Origin: Acholoe squamosa
Taxonomy: Eukaryota; Annelida; Polychaeta; Phyllodocida; Polynoidae
Reading direction: 5' to 3'
Assembly: GCA_949317995.1 (NCBI GenBank)
Contig: OX439047.1
Location: 33,952,950 to 34,016,949 of the forward strand
Length of the DNA: 64,000 bases
Positions 10,301 to 23,700 of this stretch are shown here, piece by piece. Every line of letters starts with the position of its first letter. The stretch's first letter is position 1. The position numbers and the translations under genes are program-made. Under the pieces are notes generated by a model. The model saw only the letters and a program-made list of their open reading frames with translations, was not told where the DNA came from and did no database searches.

Positions 10301-13300
10301 GATGCTGTGGGAGCGTCTGAACCACATATGGAGTGATATTCCCATTCTTCCGTTTCACTCGGTTCACATGACAGAAATAGATCAAAGGAATCTTCACTAG
10401 ATCTTCGGACTAACTTATTTTGTAAACACTGATTGCATACAAATTTGCTGGGACTACAAACATCAGACCTCCTTCTGCACATCCCCTGGCTTGTAACCCA
10501 AGAATCACAGTAGGCAGATTTATCCACGGGCCTATCCACGGGCCTTTCCAGCATCATAGACACATTTACTGAAACATCATCTTTCTTGGGTGGATGTATG
10601 CTTATCTTCCCAACTATTTCTTCAGATCCTTCAGACTTGATGGGTGAAGAGCTTCCTGCTGATATTTTTCCAAAGCAAGGTTTACCTTGTCTTTCCTTAA
10701 GTTTGTTCATGTATATATCAATGTAAACCTCATCATCTTCATCATCAGTCCTATCGCCAAAACTTCTCTTGTCACAAGTATGAAAGGATTCATCTGAATC
10801 TTTCCCATAAACAGGTGAAGACATGCATTCTATTCCAACTGGATCTTGCTCAAACTTGAAACTTGGTGACAGCTGGAAAATATGTGGCTGCTTCTCATCC
10901 AGAACTGGGAAGAAAGAATCCCAGTCAAGCCCTGGTAGCATATCTGAAAGGAAAAAGTATCATTTGAGATATGTAGTCTCCCATTGTGTTATGGCAAATT
11001 AAAAAAAAAACTTAACGTTAAGTAGGCAGAAATTCATACTGGCTGTACACTCCCCTGACTTTTGAGAGAATACTGTCGGCTACATCTGGATTTTGAAACG
11101 GCATAAATTCGGTTCTACCTTATGGATTTTATAAATTCAAAAAACTATGAGGTGCGGCTTACAGAATGTACCCAAAGTCACGGTGAGTCATAAGTGGGGC
11201 TTATAACTCATTCTAAAGTCGGGGCCATGGCCTCTACGACTAGTCCAGGAGCTGGATTTTTTTTTTTTTTTTTTTTTAGAATCTTTGATCGTCCCTGCTA
11301 TTGGATGTGAAATTTAATTTATTAATCAATACTTTATTGATTGATAACTCAGAGCACCTTGGGTGATAGGCCCTAGGCCAAAGAATCCACAGCACTGCCT
11401 ATTTTAATTGGACCTATCTCGAATTAATATAGGACTTTGAATGTACTTTTACATCAAACTGGAAGTATTGCCTTGCAATAACTACCTTGGTCACCATGTT
11501 TGCCTAGCAACCGTAGTGACCGATAACTTCAGACCCCCCTTGGGATTTGGGACCACTGGCAATAATTTAATTGTCACATTTTAGCACAAACAGATGCCTG
11601 ATGAGTCCCCATGGGATGAAACTGCTCCATTTTGTTGTCAAATCTAATTTTGATGACATATCCCCATAGCACCCAGTGCCATGGATACATGTGTACAATG
11701 TTACATAGTAACATCAACACTTGTGACTGTTGCCAAGCAATGGTGTTCTGAGTGATGTCATAGCCCCCTGGGCCGTTGCGTCATTCGAAGTGGTAGCGTC
11801 GTGCAGTTAGGTTGGTACAAGCTTAGCTCTGTCGAAGTCCAGGAGCTGGAGGCCATTTTCTGCCCGAAGGGGTACCAAAAGGTTTGACGGTCCCAACAAA
11901 CCCAAAAAATCGTGCTGTTTTCAAAAATCCACCTCTTAGTTGTTGCAGCATGTGTGAAATTGCTGAAAATGGATGTATCTTGAAAAAAAATTGAAATTAT
12001 TTTCTTTAAATCATTAGAATCATCGAAAAAGTGTTGTCATATTTGACAATCACCTGGAAGCACTATTATTAACAGACAAAATTATCTCTCATCCCCCATC
12101 TTTTCTATAGTTTCTATGTGCGAACAACCCTCAAGATTTTGGTTATTCAGGGTTCCCACAAAATCCTGACACTTTTCCATAGCAAAAATCAAAATTTGCC
12201 ATGACATTTTTAACTATATTTGGACAAAATTGGAGTCGACCTCACAGAAAAAAATCTTGCAATCGGGGTGGAAAAATAGTCCACTCCAATGGATTTTGCA
12301 ATGAATATTCTTCTTTTTTTTTCATGACTCAAGAAGAATTGTTCAGAAATTCCATGACTTTCCCTGACAACTTTTAATTCCATGACATTCCATTACGCGT
12401 GGGAACCCTGAAATTATTGGTGTAAAAATTTACCCGTCCAAAATTGCCTAAAAACAACCCCCAATCAAGGGCCCTCGAGGGCTAGACTGAGTATCGTCTG
12501 TCACTCTTTGTAACGGGGGGGGGAGGGGGGGCAATCCATAAAGTTTCTCACGTGTCAAACGTGAGGTTTAGTCAACCCATAAAAATCCCACGTTTTTAAC
12601 GTGACCCCCACGTTTTGTTCACGTTTAGGACATGGAGGTAAAATCTCCAAGTTACAAAAATATTCTATTTGGATCAAAAAAATTCTTTTTAGGCCTATTT
12701 GTTTCAAATGCAAAACGTAAGGGAATGTTCTATGTGTGTTTGGGGAGCATCCATGTCCTATCCTAGACACATGCAATGGATGTTAAATTATATTTTAGGA
12801 TACTTTTACCCCAAAACGTGGACCAAACGTGACCCTCACGTTTCAAACGTGGGGTGTACAGTGTCAGAATGCAACCTGAACCTCACGTACAGACGTGGGC
12901 CAAACGTGAATATTTTTATGGTAGGGCTACTCGTCTCGAGGGCCTGTGCGTGGCCAAATAAGGTCCCCTTTCCCTTGAAATTATGTCCACACATGCAGAG
13001 ATGCCAACTTGATCCTGGGCTTCAGGGACAAAGTTACCTATATAGGTCAGGGGGGGGGGCGGGCCGCATGTGCAGCATCGCGATGTTGCATACAAAATGT
13101 AGTAACATTTTAGGGGGGGGGGGGGCATGAGGGCATGCCCCCTAGGAAAATTTTTAAACTTTGAGTGAAATGGAGCATTTTGGTGATTTTTAGACTTCAA
13201 ATTGGATTCCATGTGAAGCATATCACGTGTGCACCTCAGTAATAAAAATGATATCAGATATTAGATGGTGCCATCAAATGGTGCATTCTGTGCCTGAATG

Positions 13301-16300
13301 ATGAGGCTGTGAGTTAGATCCAAGCAGAGACATCATTCAAGATCTCTGATCCAAGGCTACCAATAATATGGCCCCGTGACCTAAGCCTAAGGGTACATAC
13401 CGTCAGTATCATTTGGAAGGCGCCATTTGGAATTCTGTAAACAGTGGTGCATCCAAGATTAAGAGAAGGGGAGAGGGCGCATTATAACTATAGTAGGAGG
13501 TGTATGTCTGACCAACCTCCTCCATTCCCATTCAACCTTTAGGTAAAGCACAGCAAGGAGGGAAGGGGGGGGGGGCATGCCCCCAAGAAAATTTTGCTAT
13601 TCTAGACTAAAAATGGTGGATCATGGTGCATAAATTTGCAGTACCAAATATCAGTACTAAAGACTGTATCTGCCCTCTGTAGTATCATATTTGTAGTATG
13701 AAAATTTCTTTTGGATTTTAGAAATCTAGAGGGATTTGGAGAAACACCTCAAGAAAATTTTTAAGATCCACACTTCACACATCCACACTTCATACTGGTG
13801 TATTCTGGCATACCAGATTTAAGGTTTCAGGTGAATCCTGCTTAAGTACAATTTAGATTGGGAAATTATCAAATATATACAAGATAAGTTCTAAGCCTAG
13901 CGGTTAGAGGAAATGCCCCTTAGAGATTAGCCACTATAAGCAGCTCTGACTACTTAGAGATGTGCCATGAGTAAATTGTTTCTGCCATCTGATCATAAAC
14001 ATATCATCTATGGTGCATCACTCAAGAACTCCTCTGTTATTCACCAAAAGCAGTTTCTCAAAGTTATTTTGTTTTCAATGCCTTAAGAATACCTATTGAT
14101 CTGACCACCGTTTTTCTATACTTCTCATGCATTTCTTATTATCATTGAGAGAAAAGACCAAAGTCCAGTTTGAACTGGTCTTGAAACTGAAAATACCGGT
14201 ACTGTACACGATAACGGATAAGGCACACCTTTAATTAACTCGGAAAGAGATATAGGCACCACCGTGGATTAAGACGGATTTGGCCAAACTTTGTGGAAAT
14301 AAAGCATCAAAGAACTGTTATTTTACAAAAATATGTTCACATATAGGTAGAGTAATAATGTTGAGATCATGAATATGTTGGATGGTCATTGAATAAATCT
14401 GTGATGTTTCCACAATTCTTGGATTACAAAATGTTGTATAGAAAAAGCAGAGAGGTGACACTTTGGCTCTCTAATGCTAAAGAATACACATTCCATCGGG
14501 AAACCTTTTTTCCCGCCCTTTTGTGGTGTGTTAACCAGCTGCAGTGCTGAGGTCAGACCTTTGGTAATATCTGGTGATACACATTACAAAAAGGCCACAT
14601 ATTTCAAAAGATTATTTCATCTTTTGTTGTTAACCATCAGAGGAGAAAACCTCTTTCTGAGTTATCAGCAATTTCATTGCTTTCCTCTAGTTAAAAACTG
14701 TTCCTTGTAAAAAAAAAAAACCTTCAAAAATGATAGAACTACTGGGTGGAATTGGACATATAATATGCCATTTTGAAGCTCTTGGTTTGCGCTTTCCGGG
14801 ACATACACCCTCCGTGCGGGACACAAGACAAAGAGCCAATTTCCGGGACTGTCCCGGACATTCCGGGACGGTTGGCATCTCTGCACATGGTATCCACAAG
14901 ACTAAGTTGTTTAGATTGAGTATCATAATCGTCTGTGTCACTCCCGTTCATATACGGGAGTACTAGGGAACAAGGGGACGCGTGTGTTATCAAAGGATAA
15001 TTAAACGAGGGTGCAGCCCGAGTTTAATTATCCTTTGTTAACACACACAAGTCATGAATTATCAATTAACTACTTATTTTATTACACGAAAACCCCCTCA
15101 ATAAATAATCAATAGAATATCAATAGAAAAAAATCACCTCTATGCCAGGACCGGGACTCGACATGCTACTGACTGGTCCATACCTTCTATAGAGCCAAAA
15201 AGTTGGTAAGGTTTGACAGTTTGCACCGCGAAAAAGATGAACCAGGCCGGGGCTTGAATACCTACGGCTACACCTGGGGTTTGGAGTGCTACTCGCTGGC
15301 CACTATACTATTGGTACACACACCTTGGTACCCGGCAGCTGCTGGCTTGGTTTGAACGCGTCCAGCAGTACCGTATATCCTCATGTTAAGGCCTGGTCAA
15401 TTTGCCACTTGTCTTAGGGAGTGGTCATTTTTGAACAACAGGGGGGTTGGTGGGTTTTGGGGGGACAACAACATTTCAGAGTGACAGCCCGCAAGCGCGG
15501 AATTTCACCAACCCCCCCGTTGTTAAAAAATGACCACTCCCTTAGTGGTTTAGGTAGTAGGTACTAATACATCCAGGCATTACAAGGGGAAATATGGTAT
15601 GTCGCTGTCTTGGCTATGGGTCAGGCAGCTCTGGCCACTATAGTATTCTCCTAACCAAATTCTACTGCAGCTATTCTGGTCAGTCCCTGTGGCGCAATGC
15701 ATAGGTAGTTGGAGTTGGATTTGGGATGAGTAGGGTATGGGTTCAACCCCTGCCCTTGGATAACCGCACACCTTACAAAGTTCATGATGCATGCAGGGCT
15801 TTTGACAGGATTTTTTGCAATGCGCCAATTGCACACTTTTTAGCAAATACAATGCGCCATTCTGTAAATGAATGGCCATTCTAGCCATTTAAATGTGACA
15901 TTTAGGCATTAAATGCGTGTATTGCGCACTGCGCAGCCCTGTCAAAAGCCCTGAGGCTGTGCATGCATCATCATCATGTAGGTACGTGAATGAAAGGGCT
16001 GCTATAAGCGCGGACCATGTCCTAGAAAACTGTGACAGGTTTGGGAGGTGTGTGCAGGGATAGGTCTCAGTGATTAGCTTTAAAATTATAGAAATAGTTG
16101 ATGAATAAGGTTCCTGATATTTTATCTGCCAAGAAGACAAGATTTCCTTTGATTTAGTGTTTCAATTTTGTATGAACTCTAATTAGTTAATTAATTACCA
16201 CCTTAATTAGGTCAATGTTTTAGTAATCTCTCATTCATTATATGATAGAACTTAGGAAGTCGAACAAAAACATATAGAACAGCAAGTACATAGTCTTAAC

Positions 16301-17331
16301 CTCATCTCTACCAAATATGAAGGAATTCTATCGACGAGCACATAGGTTTCTAGGATCAGCCAACTTAAATTTCAGCTAATTTTGATGGTTTTTCTCAACT
16401 TTTTATATTCATAAATTCATATCTCTGACCCTAGTGGTCATATCAGCTTCATTTAAACTGCATTGTATCCGTAAAGTCATTGGCTTTCAGGAAATATATG
16501 GTTTGCTATGATATATCTCTTTTCAAATTATGGCAATAATGTAGCTAAAGGTCACACACAATTCCTCTTTGTAGAGTTTAATTTCATGACGAAAATTTGA
16601 CCAACCTTGTCTCACAAAAACCTCAATAACTCACCCAAAAATGACCTTAAAATTACAATTCAAAAAGCATGTTGCTTCTCACATATGTGCGGAAAAGACT
16701 GTGCCAAAAACCAAGAGCTCTCATGTGTTTAAAATTTTTAGTCACATACCTACATCATGCCATGCAATATCGCCAGGTATGTGCATGGGAATATCCAGGA
16801 AAAGCACTCGGAATCACAGAAAATTGAGAAATCATGTAATAAAGTAGAGATACGAAAGTGGTTGTGCCCTCCCCCGGCTCATCCCCCCGACTGAGTATCG
16901 TCTCTCCATGTGGGTATTTAGAAATTCTAGGCCCTACAGTACTACTGCACTCCCGGGGCGGGGGGCACTTCAATTTTTTTGATACAGGTATGTGGCTGAA
17001 CCCACGACAACCCTTACCCTTGCTAGTAGGGCACTCGTTTGCGGGGTTTCTCTTCGAAAGCCTACCCTTGCTAGGGCACTTTTGACTCAATAATCCTAGA
17101 TTCGTTTCAAAATGTCTTAAAGTTACACTGATTGGAGAGAAAATTGAATTTGGTTTATGATATTATCATGAAAACTGTGCTTATGTCCAAGAAAATTGTC
17201 CCGGGACTGCACTGTCACTGGCACTGACGTTGAATCGATCGGGGAGGTGAGGATATACTCTACGTCTACGAATCGATCAATCATGTCAAGGAAGCCGCCG
17301 ATCTCTTACCTTCTTCGTCGGTTTCTGCCAT
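7339..17331 (-). CDS. Large disordered protein with a candidate PKA-anchoring helix and SxLP motifs (1208 residues)
   Basis: Two coding exons. Exon 1 (17331-17310) encodes MAETDEE plus one base and ends at a GTAAGA donor. An in-frame TGA lies 12 codons upstream of its ATG, which has A at -3 and G at +4. Exon 2 (10943-7339) follows a CTTTTTCCTTTCAG acceptor, and the phases join as G|AT, giving Asp then MLPGLDWDSF. The protein is acidic to Ser/Pro-rich and mostly disordered. In exon-2 numbering, residues 248-345 hold degenerate 11-12-residue KDES/SPEK repeats. Residues 369-395 form a strong amphipathic helix with hydrophobic spacing L-x2-FA-x2-LV-x2-AI-x2-A, which fits the AKAP RII-binding consensus. 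Residues 646-669 are a 12-residue duplication. SKLP occurs at 684 and 734 within basic SPRR/SPNK context and fits the EB1-binding SxLP pattern. No globular domain is recognised, and the family is unknown. The anchoring and microtubule roles are inferences from motifs. Confidence 0.75.
11257..11835 (-). mobile_element. Retroposed element with poly-A tail and 15-bp target-site duplication
   Basis: AGTCCAGGAGCTGGA occurs as a perfect direct repeat at 11242-11256 and 11836-11850. A run of 21 T directly follows the left copy, so on the minus strand the 579-bp insert ends in poly-A next to its target duplication. This is the hallmark of LINE-machinery retroposition. The body has no open frame and is not recognised. 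It may be a SINE or a processed RNA, and a B-box-like TTCGAA sits near its 5' end (11793-11798). It lies in intron 1 of the 1208-residue gene. Confidence 0.65.
12577..12928. mobile_element. MITE-like element rich in CACGTTT/AAACGTG
   Basis: The outer ends are inverted: CCATAAAAATCCCACGTTTT on the left, and AAACGTGAATATTTTTATGG on the right. Many internal CACGTTT and AAACGTG motifs make it strongly self-complementary. There is no coding capacity, and the target duplication is unclear. Confidence 0.55.
12929..15400. other. Intron sequence with GGGGGGCATGCCCCC-type repeats, no gene
   Basis: Segments near 13114-13160 and 13566-13620 share a poly-G run, GGCATG..CCCCC and AAGAAAATTTT followed by AAATGG..GCAT. 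They resemble the repeats at 27.8-29.4 kb. No exon is recognised. A CGGGAC/GTCCCG-rich patch lies at 14795-14870, and an inverted repeat around 14980-15050 pairs GTGTGTTATCAAAGGATAAT with ATTATCCTTTGTTAACACAC. Confidence 0.4.
15417..15541. mobile_element. GGGAGTG-family MITE, TTA target site (125 bp)
   Basis: TIRs GGGAGTGGTCATTTTTGAAC and the complement of GTTAAAAAATGACCACTCCC are flanked by TTA on both sides (15414-15416, 15542-15544). This is the shortest copy of the family. A 3-bp TWA duplication is typical of PIF/Harbinger; the superfamily assignment is an inference. Confidence 0.8.
15979..16752 (+). mobile_element. 774-bp nonautonomous DNA transposon, copy A
   Basis: Ends are TAGGTACGTGA and its imperfect inverse TCACATACCTA. 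A perfect 7-bp direct repeat, CATCATG, flanks it (15972-15978 and 16753-16759). There is no long open frame. The body is about 95% identical (by eye) to the reverse complement of copy B. It lies in intron 1 of the 1208-residue gene. Confidence 0.85.
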
Positions 17332-17483
17332 GCTTGCTAGTCTATGTGGATTCACAAATCGCTTTCAGTCGACAGTGTAACTGCAGATTCAATTTAACTT
17401 GCAAAAACACTACATTTCATGTTCTGTGTGTTCGCCCAGGCCTTTTTGCAAATTTTGCTTGGCTGACTCGTGTCAAACGTTTA

Positions 17484-17552
17484 TGACGTCATATGTCGTC
17501 TGGGTGACGTAAATTAAATTATGGTTGCTATGCAACCGTTCTCCATGGTAAC
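17484..17552 (-). promoter_or_regulatory. Probable promoter with CRE and X-box-like sites
   Basis: Located 150-220 bases upstream of the exon-1 ATG of the 1208-residue gene. It contains a perfect CRE, TGACGTCA (17484-17491), a second half-type site, TGACGTAA (17505-17512), a 15-bp palindrome, GGTTGCTATGCAACC (17523-17537), made of RFX-type half sites, and GTTCTCCATGGTAAC (17538-17552), which fits the X-box pattern RYYNYY-N3-RRNRAC. The sites are clustered and conspicuous; their function is inferred. Confidence 0.5.
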
Positions 17553-18055
17553 GACCTAGTTAACGAGCGGGGCACTGGCACTGCACAGTTTTGCTGTGTT
17601 TGGTGTGTATTTTGGCCACTCTCGTAGCCCTAGGAAAAAAGCCAAATATAGGCAGATCCTTGACACAGACGGATACGGTGGTAAGCCATAAAGCCAAGGC
17701 CCAAGCCACTCAGTCTTTTAAAAGCCTAAGCCTAAGGGGTTGGTGGTAAAAAGGGCTTGGCCTTGGGGCAAGTTGGGCCAAGTTGGGGAAGCAGTGAAAA
17801 CTTAGAAAAGAAATCACTCCTTTTCAGTGAAATCAAGTGTTATTGTTAATTTCCTGGTACCGTAGTGAAGACTATGGTCTTTTTGTAATTTTTTTTTGAG
17901 GAGGGGGTAGGGATTTCAGGGTGACCCCTCGGGGGGGGGGGAGGGGAACCAACAAATTTTCAGAGCACTGAGGGATGTCATCGATATCCAATCTTGAAGT
18001 ACCGGGTATCTTCATTATGGAAATGGTAAATATCGCATCGAGATTATCCTTATAT

Positions 18056-18829
18056 TAGGTATGTGACTAAAAATTTTAAACACATGAGAGCTTTTGGTTT
18101 TTGGCACAGTCTTTTCCGCACATATGTGAGAAGCAATATGCTTTTTGAATCGTAATTTTAAGGTCATTTTTGGGTGAGTTATTGAGGTTTTTTTGAGACA
18201 AGGTTGGCCAAATTTTCGTCATGAAATTAAACTCTACAAAGAGGATTTGTCTGTGACCCTTAGCTACATTATTGCCATAAATTGAAAAGAGATATATCAT
18301 AGCAAACCATATATTTCCTGAAAGCCAATGACTTTACGGATACAATGCAGTTTAAATGAAGCTGATACAACCACTAGGGTCAGAGATATGAATTTATGAA
18401 TATAAAAAGTTGAGAAAAACCATCAAAATTAGCTGAAATTTAAGTTGGCTGATCCTAGAAACCTATGTGCTCGTCGATAGAATTCCTTTATATTTGGCAG
18501 AGATGAGGTTAAGACTATGTACTTGCTGTTCTATATGTTTTTGTTCGACTTCCTAAGTTCTATCCTATAATGAATGAGAGATTACTAAAACATTGACCTA
18601 ATTAAGGTGGTAATTAATTAGCTAATTAAAGTTCATACAAAATTGAAACACTAAATCAAAGGAAATCTTGTCTTCTTGGCAGATAAAATATCAGGAACCT
18701 TATTCATCAACTATTTCTATAATTTTAAAGCTAATCACTGAGACCTGTCCCTGCACACACCTCCCAAACCTGTCACAGTTTTCTAGGACATGGTCCACGC
18801 TCATAGCAGCCCTTTCATTCACGTACCTA
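18056..18829 (-). mobile_element. 774-bp nonautonomous DNA transposon, copy B (inverted)
   Basis: It has the same length and terminal repeats as copy A, in the opposite orientation. Its own 7-bp direct repeat, CTTATAT, flanks it (18049-18055 and 18830-18836), so it inserted independently of copy A. It lies about 0.7 kb upstream of exon 1 of the 1208-residue gene. Confidence 0.85.
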
Positions 18830-18836
18830 CTTATAT

Positions 18837-20769
<1,933 letters not shown>

Positions 20770-23700
20770 TCACATGGTGAAGTGTTGGGTAAAGTCATAT
20801 TCTATCGTTGGGATCACTGCTTGAACAAACTTTAAGAAAATCATTAAGTACCTGGTCACTAGTCAAGGAAAGTACTGGGGATTATCTATCATTTATCATT
20901 ATCATTTTATTTTTCCATCCATATTTTTTTTTCTTTTTCTGCAGCAGTACACGTTCCTTTTGTAGAATAATAGTTCTGACATGTTTGAGAGATAAATGGC
21001 AGAAAACTGGACTTTTTAATGTCTATATAAGTAGATAAATGGTATGTACTGGTAGATAACATTGTGGTTATTCTAGTAAATAAATAGTATGTAGATAACA
21101 TTGTGATAAAAGGATACATATGAACTCCCAAGTCTCCACCACCGTCTGCTACTGTTTCGATAATTTTCTTCATGACTTCAGCATGTCTGGAAAAAAAAAA
21201 GTTTTATTCAGCATGTGATGAGGAAAATTATTGTTTCTTACTCATCTCCCTTCTGAAATAGCATGATATACATGCATACCAGAAGTCACTTATGGAAAAG
21301 TCCATATGAGTTATGTATACTATCATCCCTATGAACCATACTGACCTGTCTTCAAATGATATCCCCAGTGCCCATCCATCCCCCCTAAATATTGTGTCTC
21401 CAGATTTCTACTATCTACCACCAGTGCTTATTTGATTGACATGCATGTAAATGTATTCAATACGGGCCTCGTAAAAATACTGCAGAACTCGGATGCTAAA
21501 ATTGATAAAAGTGCTGGCAAGATTTCTCGCCAGCACTTTATTGAAGCATTATGCCGACCTTCCGGGAATATATATGTATCAACCCCCGTAGGGTCGGCAT
21601 GATGCTCCAATGAAATGCTGGCGAGCAGTCTCGCCAGCACTTCATTGGTGCATCATGATGACCAATGGACATGATGCACTCCTGTGTCAGCGGCTTTTAG
21701 AGGGTTAAGCAGATAACAAACCTGCAGGGGTGTACAGATGCCATTGGAGGTCCGTTAATGTGGGGGTGGGCTTCCATGGTCACTGTCTTTTTCGCATGGT
21801 CTTGACTGAAGTCTTCATACATATTTTCTACTGTTAAAGGTTTCCTATTCTGTGAATACAAAGAAGAGAAACAAAAGATTCAAATGAATATATCTATTGG
21901 CCTATTTGATATACATCATAGGATCTATTACCTGGTTTCTGATTGAATCCATAATGTGACATAAAACTATAAAGCGTTGAATACTTCACACAGAAATACG
22001 ATGAAATCGGAGATAGATCTGTAATTAAAGACTTTCTAATGTTAAAAAGGAACTAAGACATACCTCATCATAACCAAATAGCCATAACCGAGGTGTTTGA
22101 TAGTATTTGTCGTAGGTAATGTTGAGGTCATAGGTTCGTGTTTGGAGGATACCGCCATCTCCTGCAGCCGCTCCTTCCTCCTTAGCCACCGTCCGAGTGT
22201 CAAGTGTTGCCTGCAAAGATAGGGACCTTTAATAGCAATATATTATTACAATTGTTACTCATTATCCTTCTGGTAAAAATCTTTCAACTAACCCCCTGAA
22301 ATTTCTTATCAAAGCTGGACGTCTCACAAACGATGAGAAATTACCGATTGCTGGGAACCAAGCATTCATCTTGCATCTCCCTATATGATTCTTGAGTGCT
22401 GTTCTGTGTTCAGATTTCATTTCAGTGTTTGGTTTAGTCCCTAATTTAACGAGTCTTAAACCTGAGGCTTACGATGCCTGGAATGAAGCTTTTCTCCTTC
22501 TACTTGACCTCATAAGACGCATCAGTGATTATTGATAAATTTAAAATGTCATTTAAGGATTAGATTTATAGGCGTTCCAAGGAGCGACATTGACATAGAG
22601 TTGAAATTTCTTATGTGTAGTTATACTCTTTCTATGCTTATACATGTAAACCATAGAGACTGGTTCTTAATGTGAAATGAAAACACATACAGAATCTTCG
22701 GCATCTAGTAAGCCGCTCTCCTCAAAAGCGTCCATGTCCTCTGCCGGCTCCTCATCATCATCGTCATCATCAGCAGCCATCTCCTTGTCCTGATGGTTAC
22801 AGAAGGTATTTGTTAAAGTTAGACACCAGGCAAAGCCAACATTATTCAGGTTATAATCAAGGATATTGGTGGAATATAATAGAAATCTACCCATAGTAAA
22901 TAGTATATGGAAGTGAATGTGTATCGGTGGGATACAATAGAAATCTACCCATTGTAAGTAGTATATGAAAGTGAATGTGTATTGGTGGGATACAATGGAA
23001 ATCTACCAAATGTAAGTACCCCGGTAGTTGTAATACTGTGCAAGATGTCAATCATGTCTTCTTACACTGTAACATCCTCGAGATGAGAAATGCACAGTCA
23101 GTCTTTGAAACAAATTACCTTAAGTTCGTTGATTACTATAAAAGACATGATGACACTGGAAAACTCTCTCAAATACTATTAGTGGCCCCATACTGTAAAT
23201 CGTCTAAAAGGACAGGAGCTGTGAACTGTATATACTTGTATATAAAATCTGTCTACAACATTGTAAATGAAAACCTGCTGCTGACATAAGTGTACCTATA
23301 CATTAGTCAATAAGGCCTTCTTGAATCCCTCTTGAATCCCTTGAGAGTGAATGTGTATTGGCGGGATACAATGGAAATCTACCCCAATGTGAGTAGTTTA
23401 CATGGAGGTGAATGTGTATTGGTGAGATAAGGAAATCTACCAAATTAATATGTAAGTAATATGTAAGTGACTGTGTATGGTAGGATACATCAGGAATCTA
23501 CCAAATGTAAGTGGAAGTAAACGGTTTATTGGTGGAGAAACTCTGGTAATTAGCATAGGGAAATGAATGTTGAATTCTATGTAAATTATTTGAACGTAAG
23601 TAGTAGAGAGAAATCACTATTTTCAATTGGCTTGTGGCTTTCCCATACAAACCGTATTAAAATGTCACAGGTGAAGGACTCAGTCCTAAGGAGATGCCTC

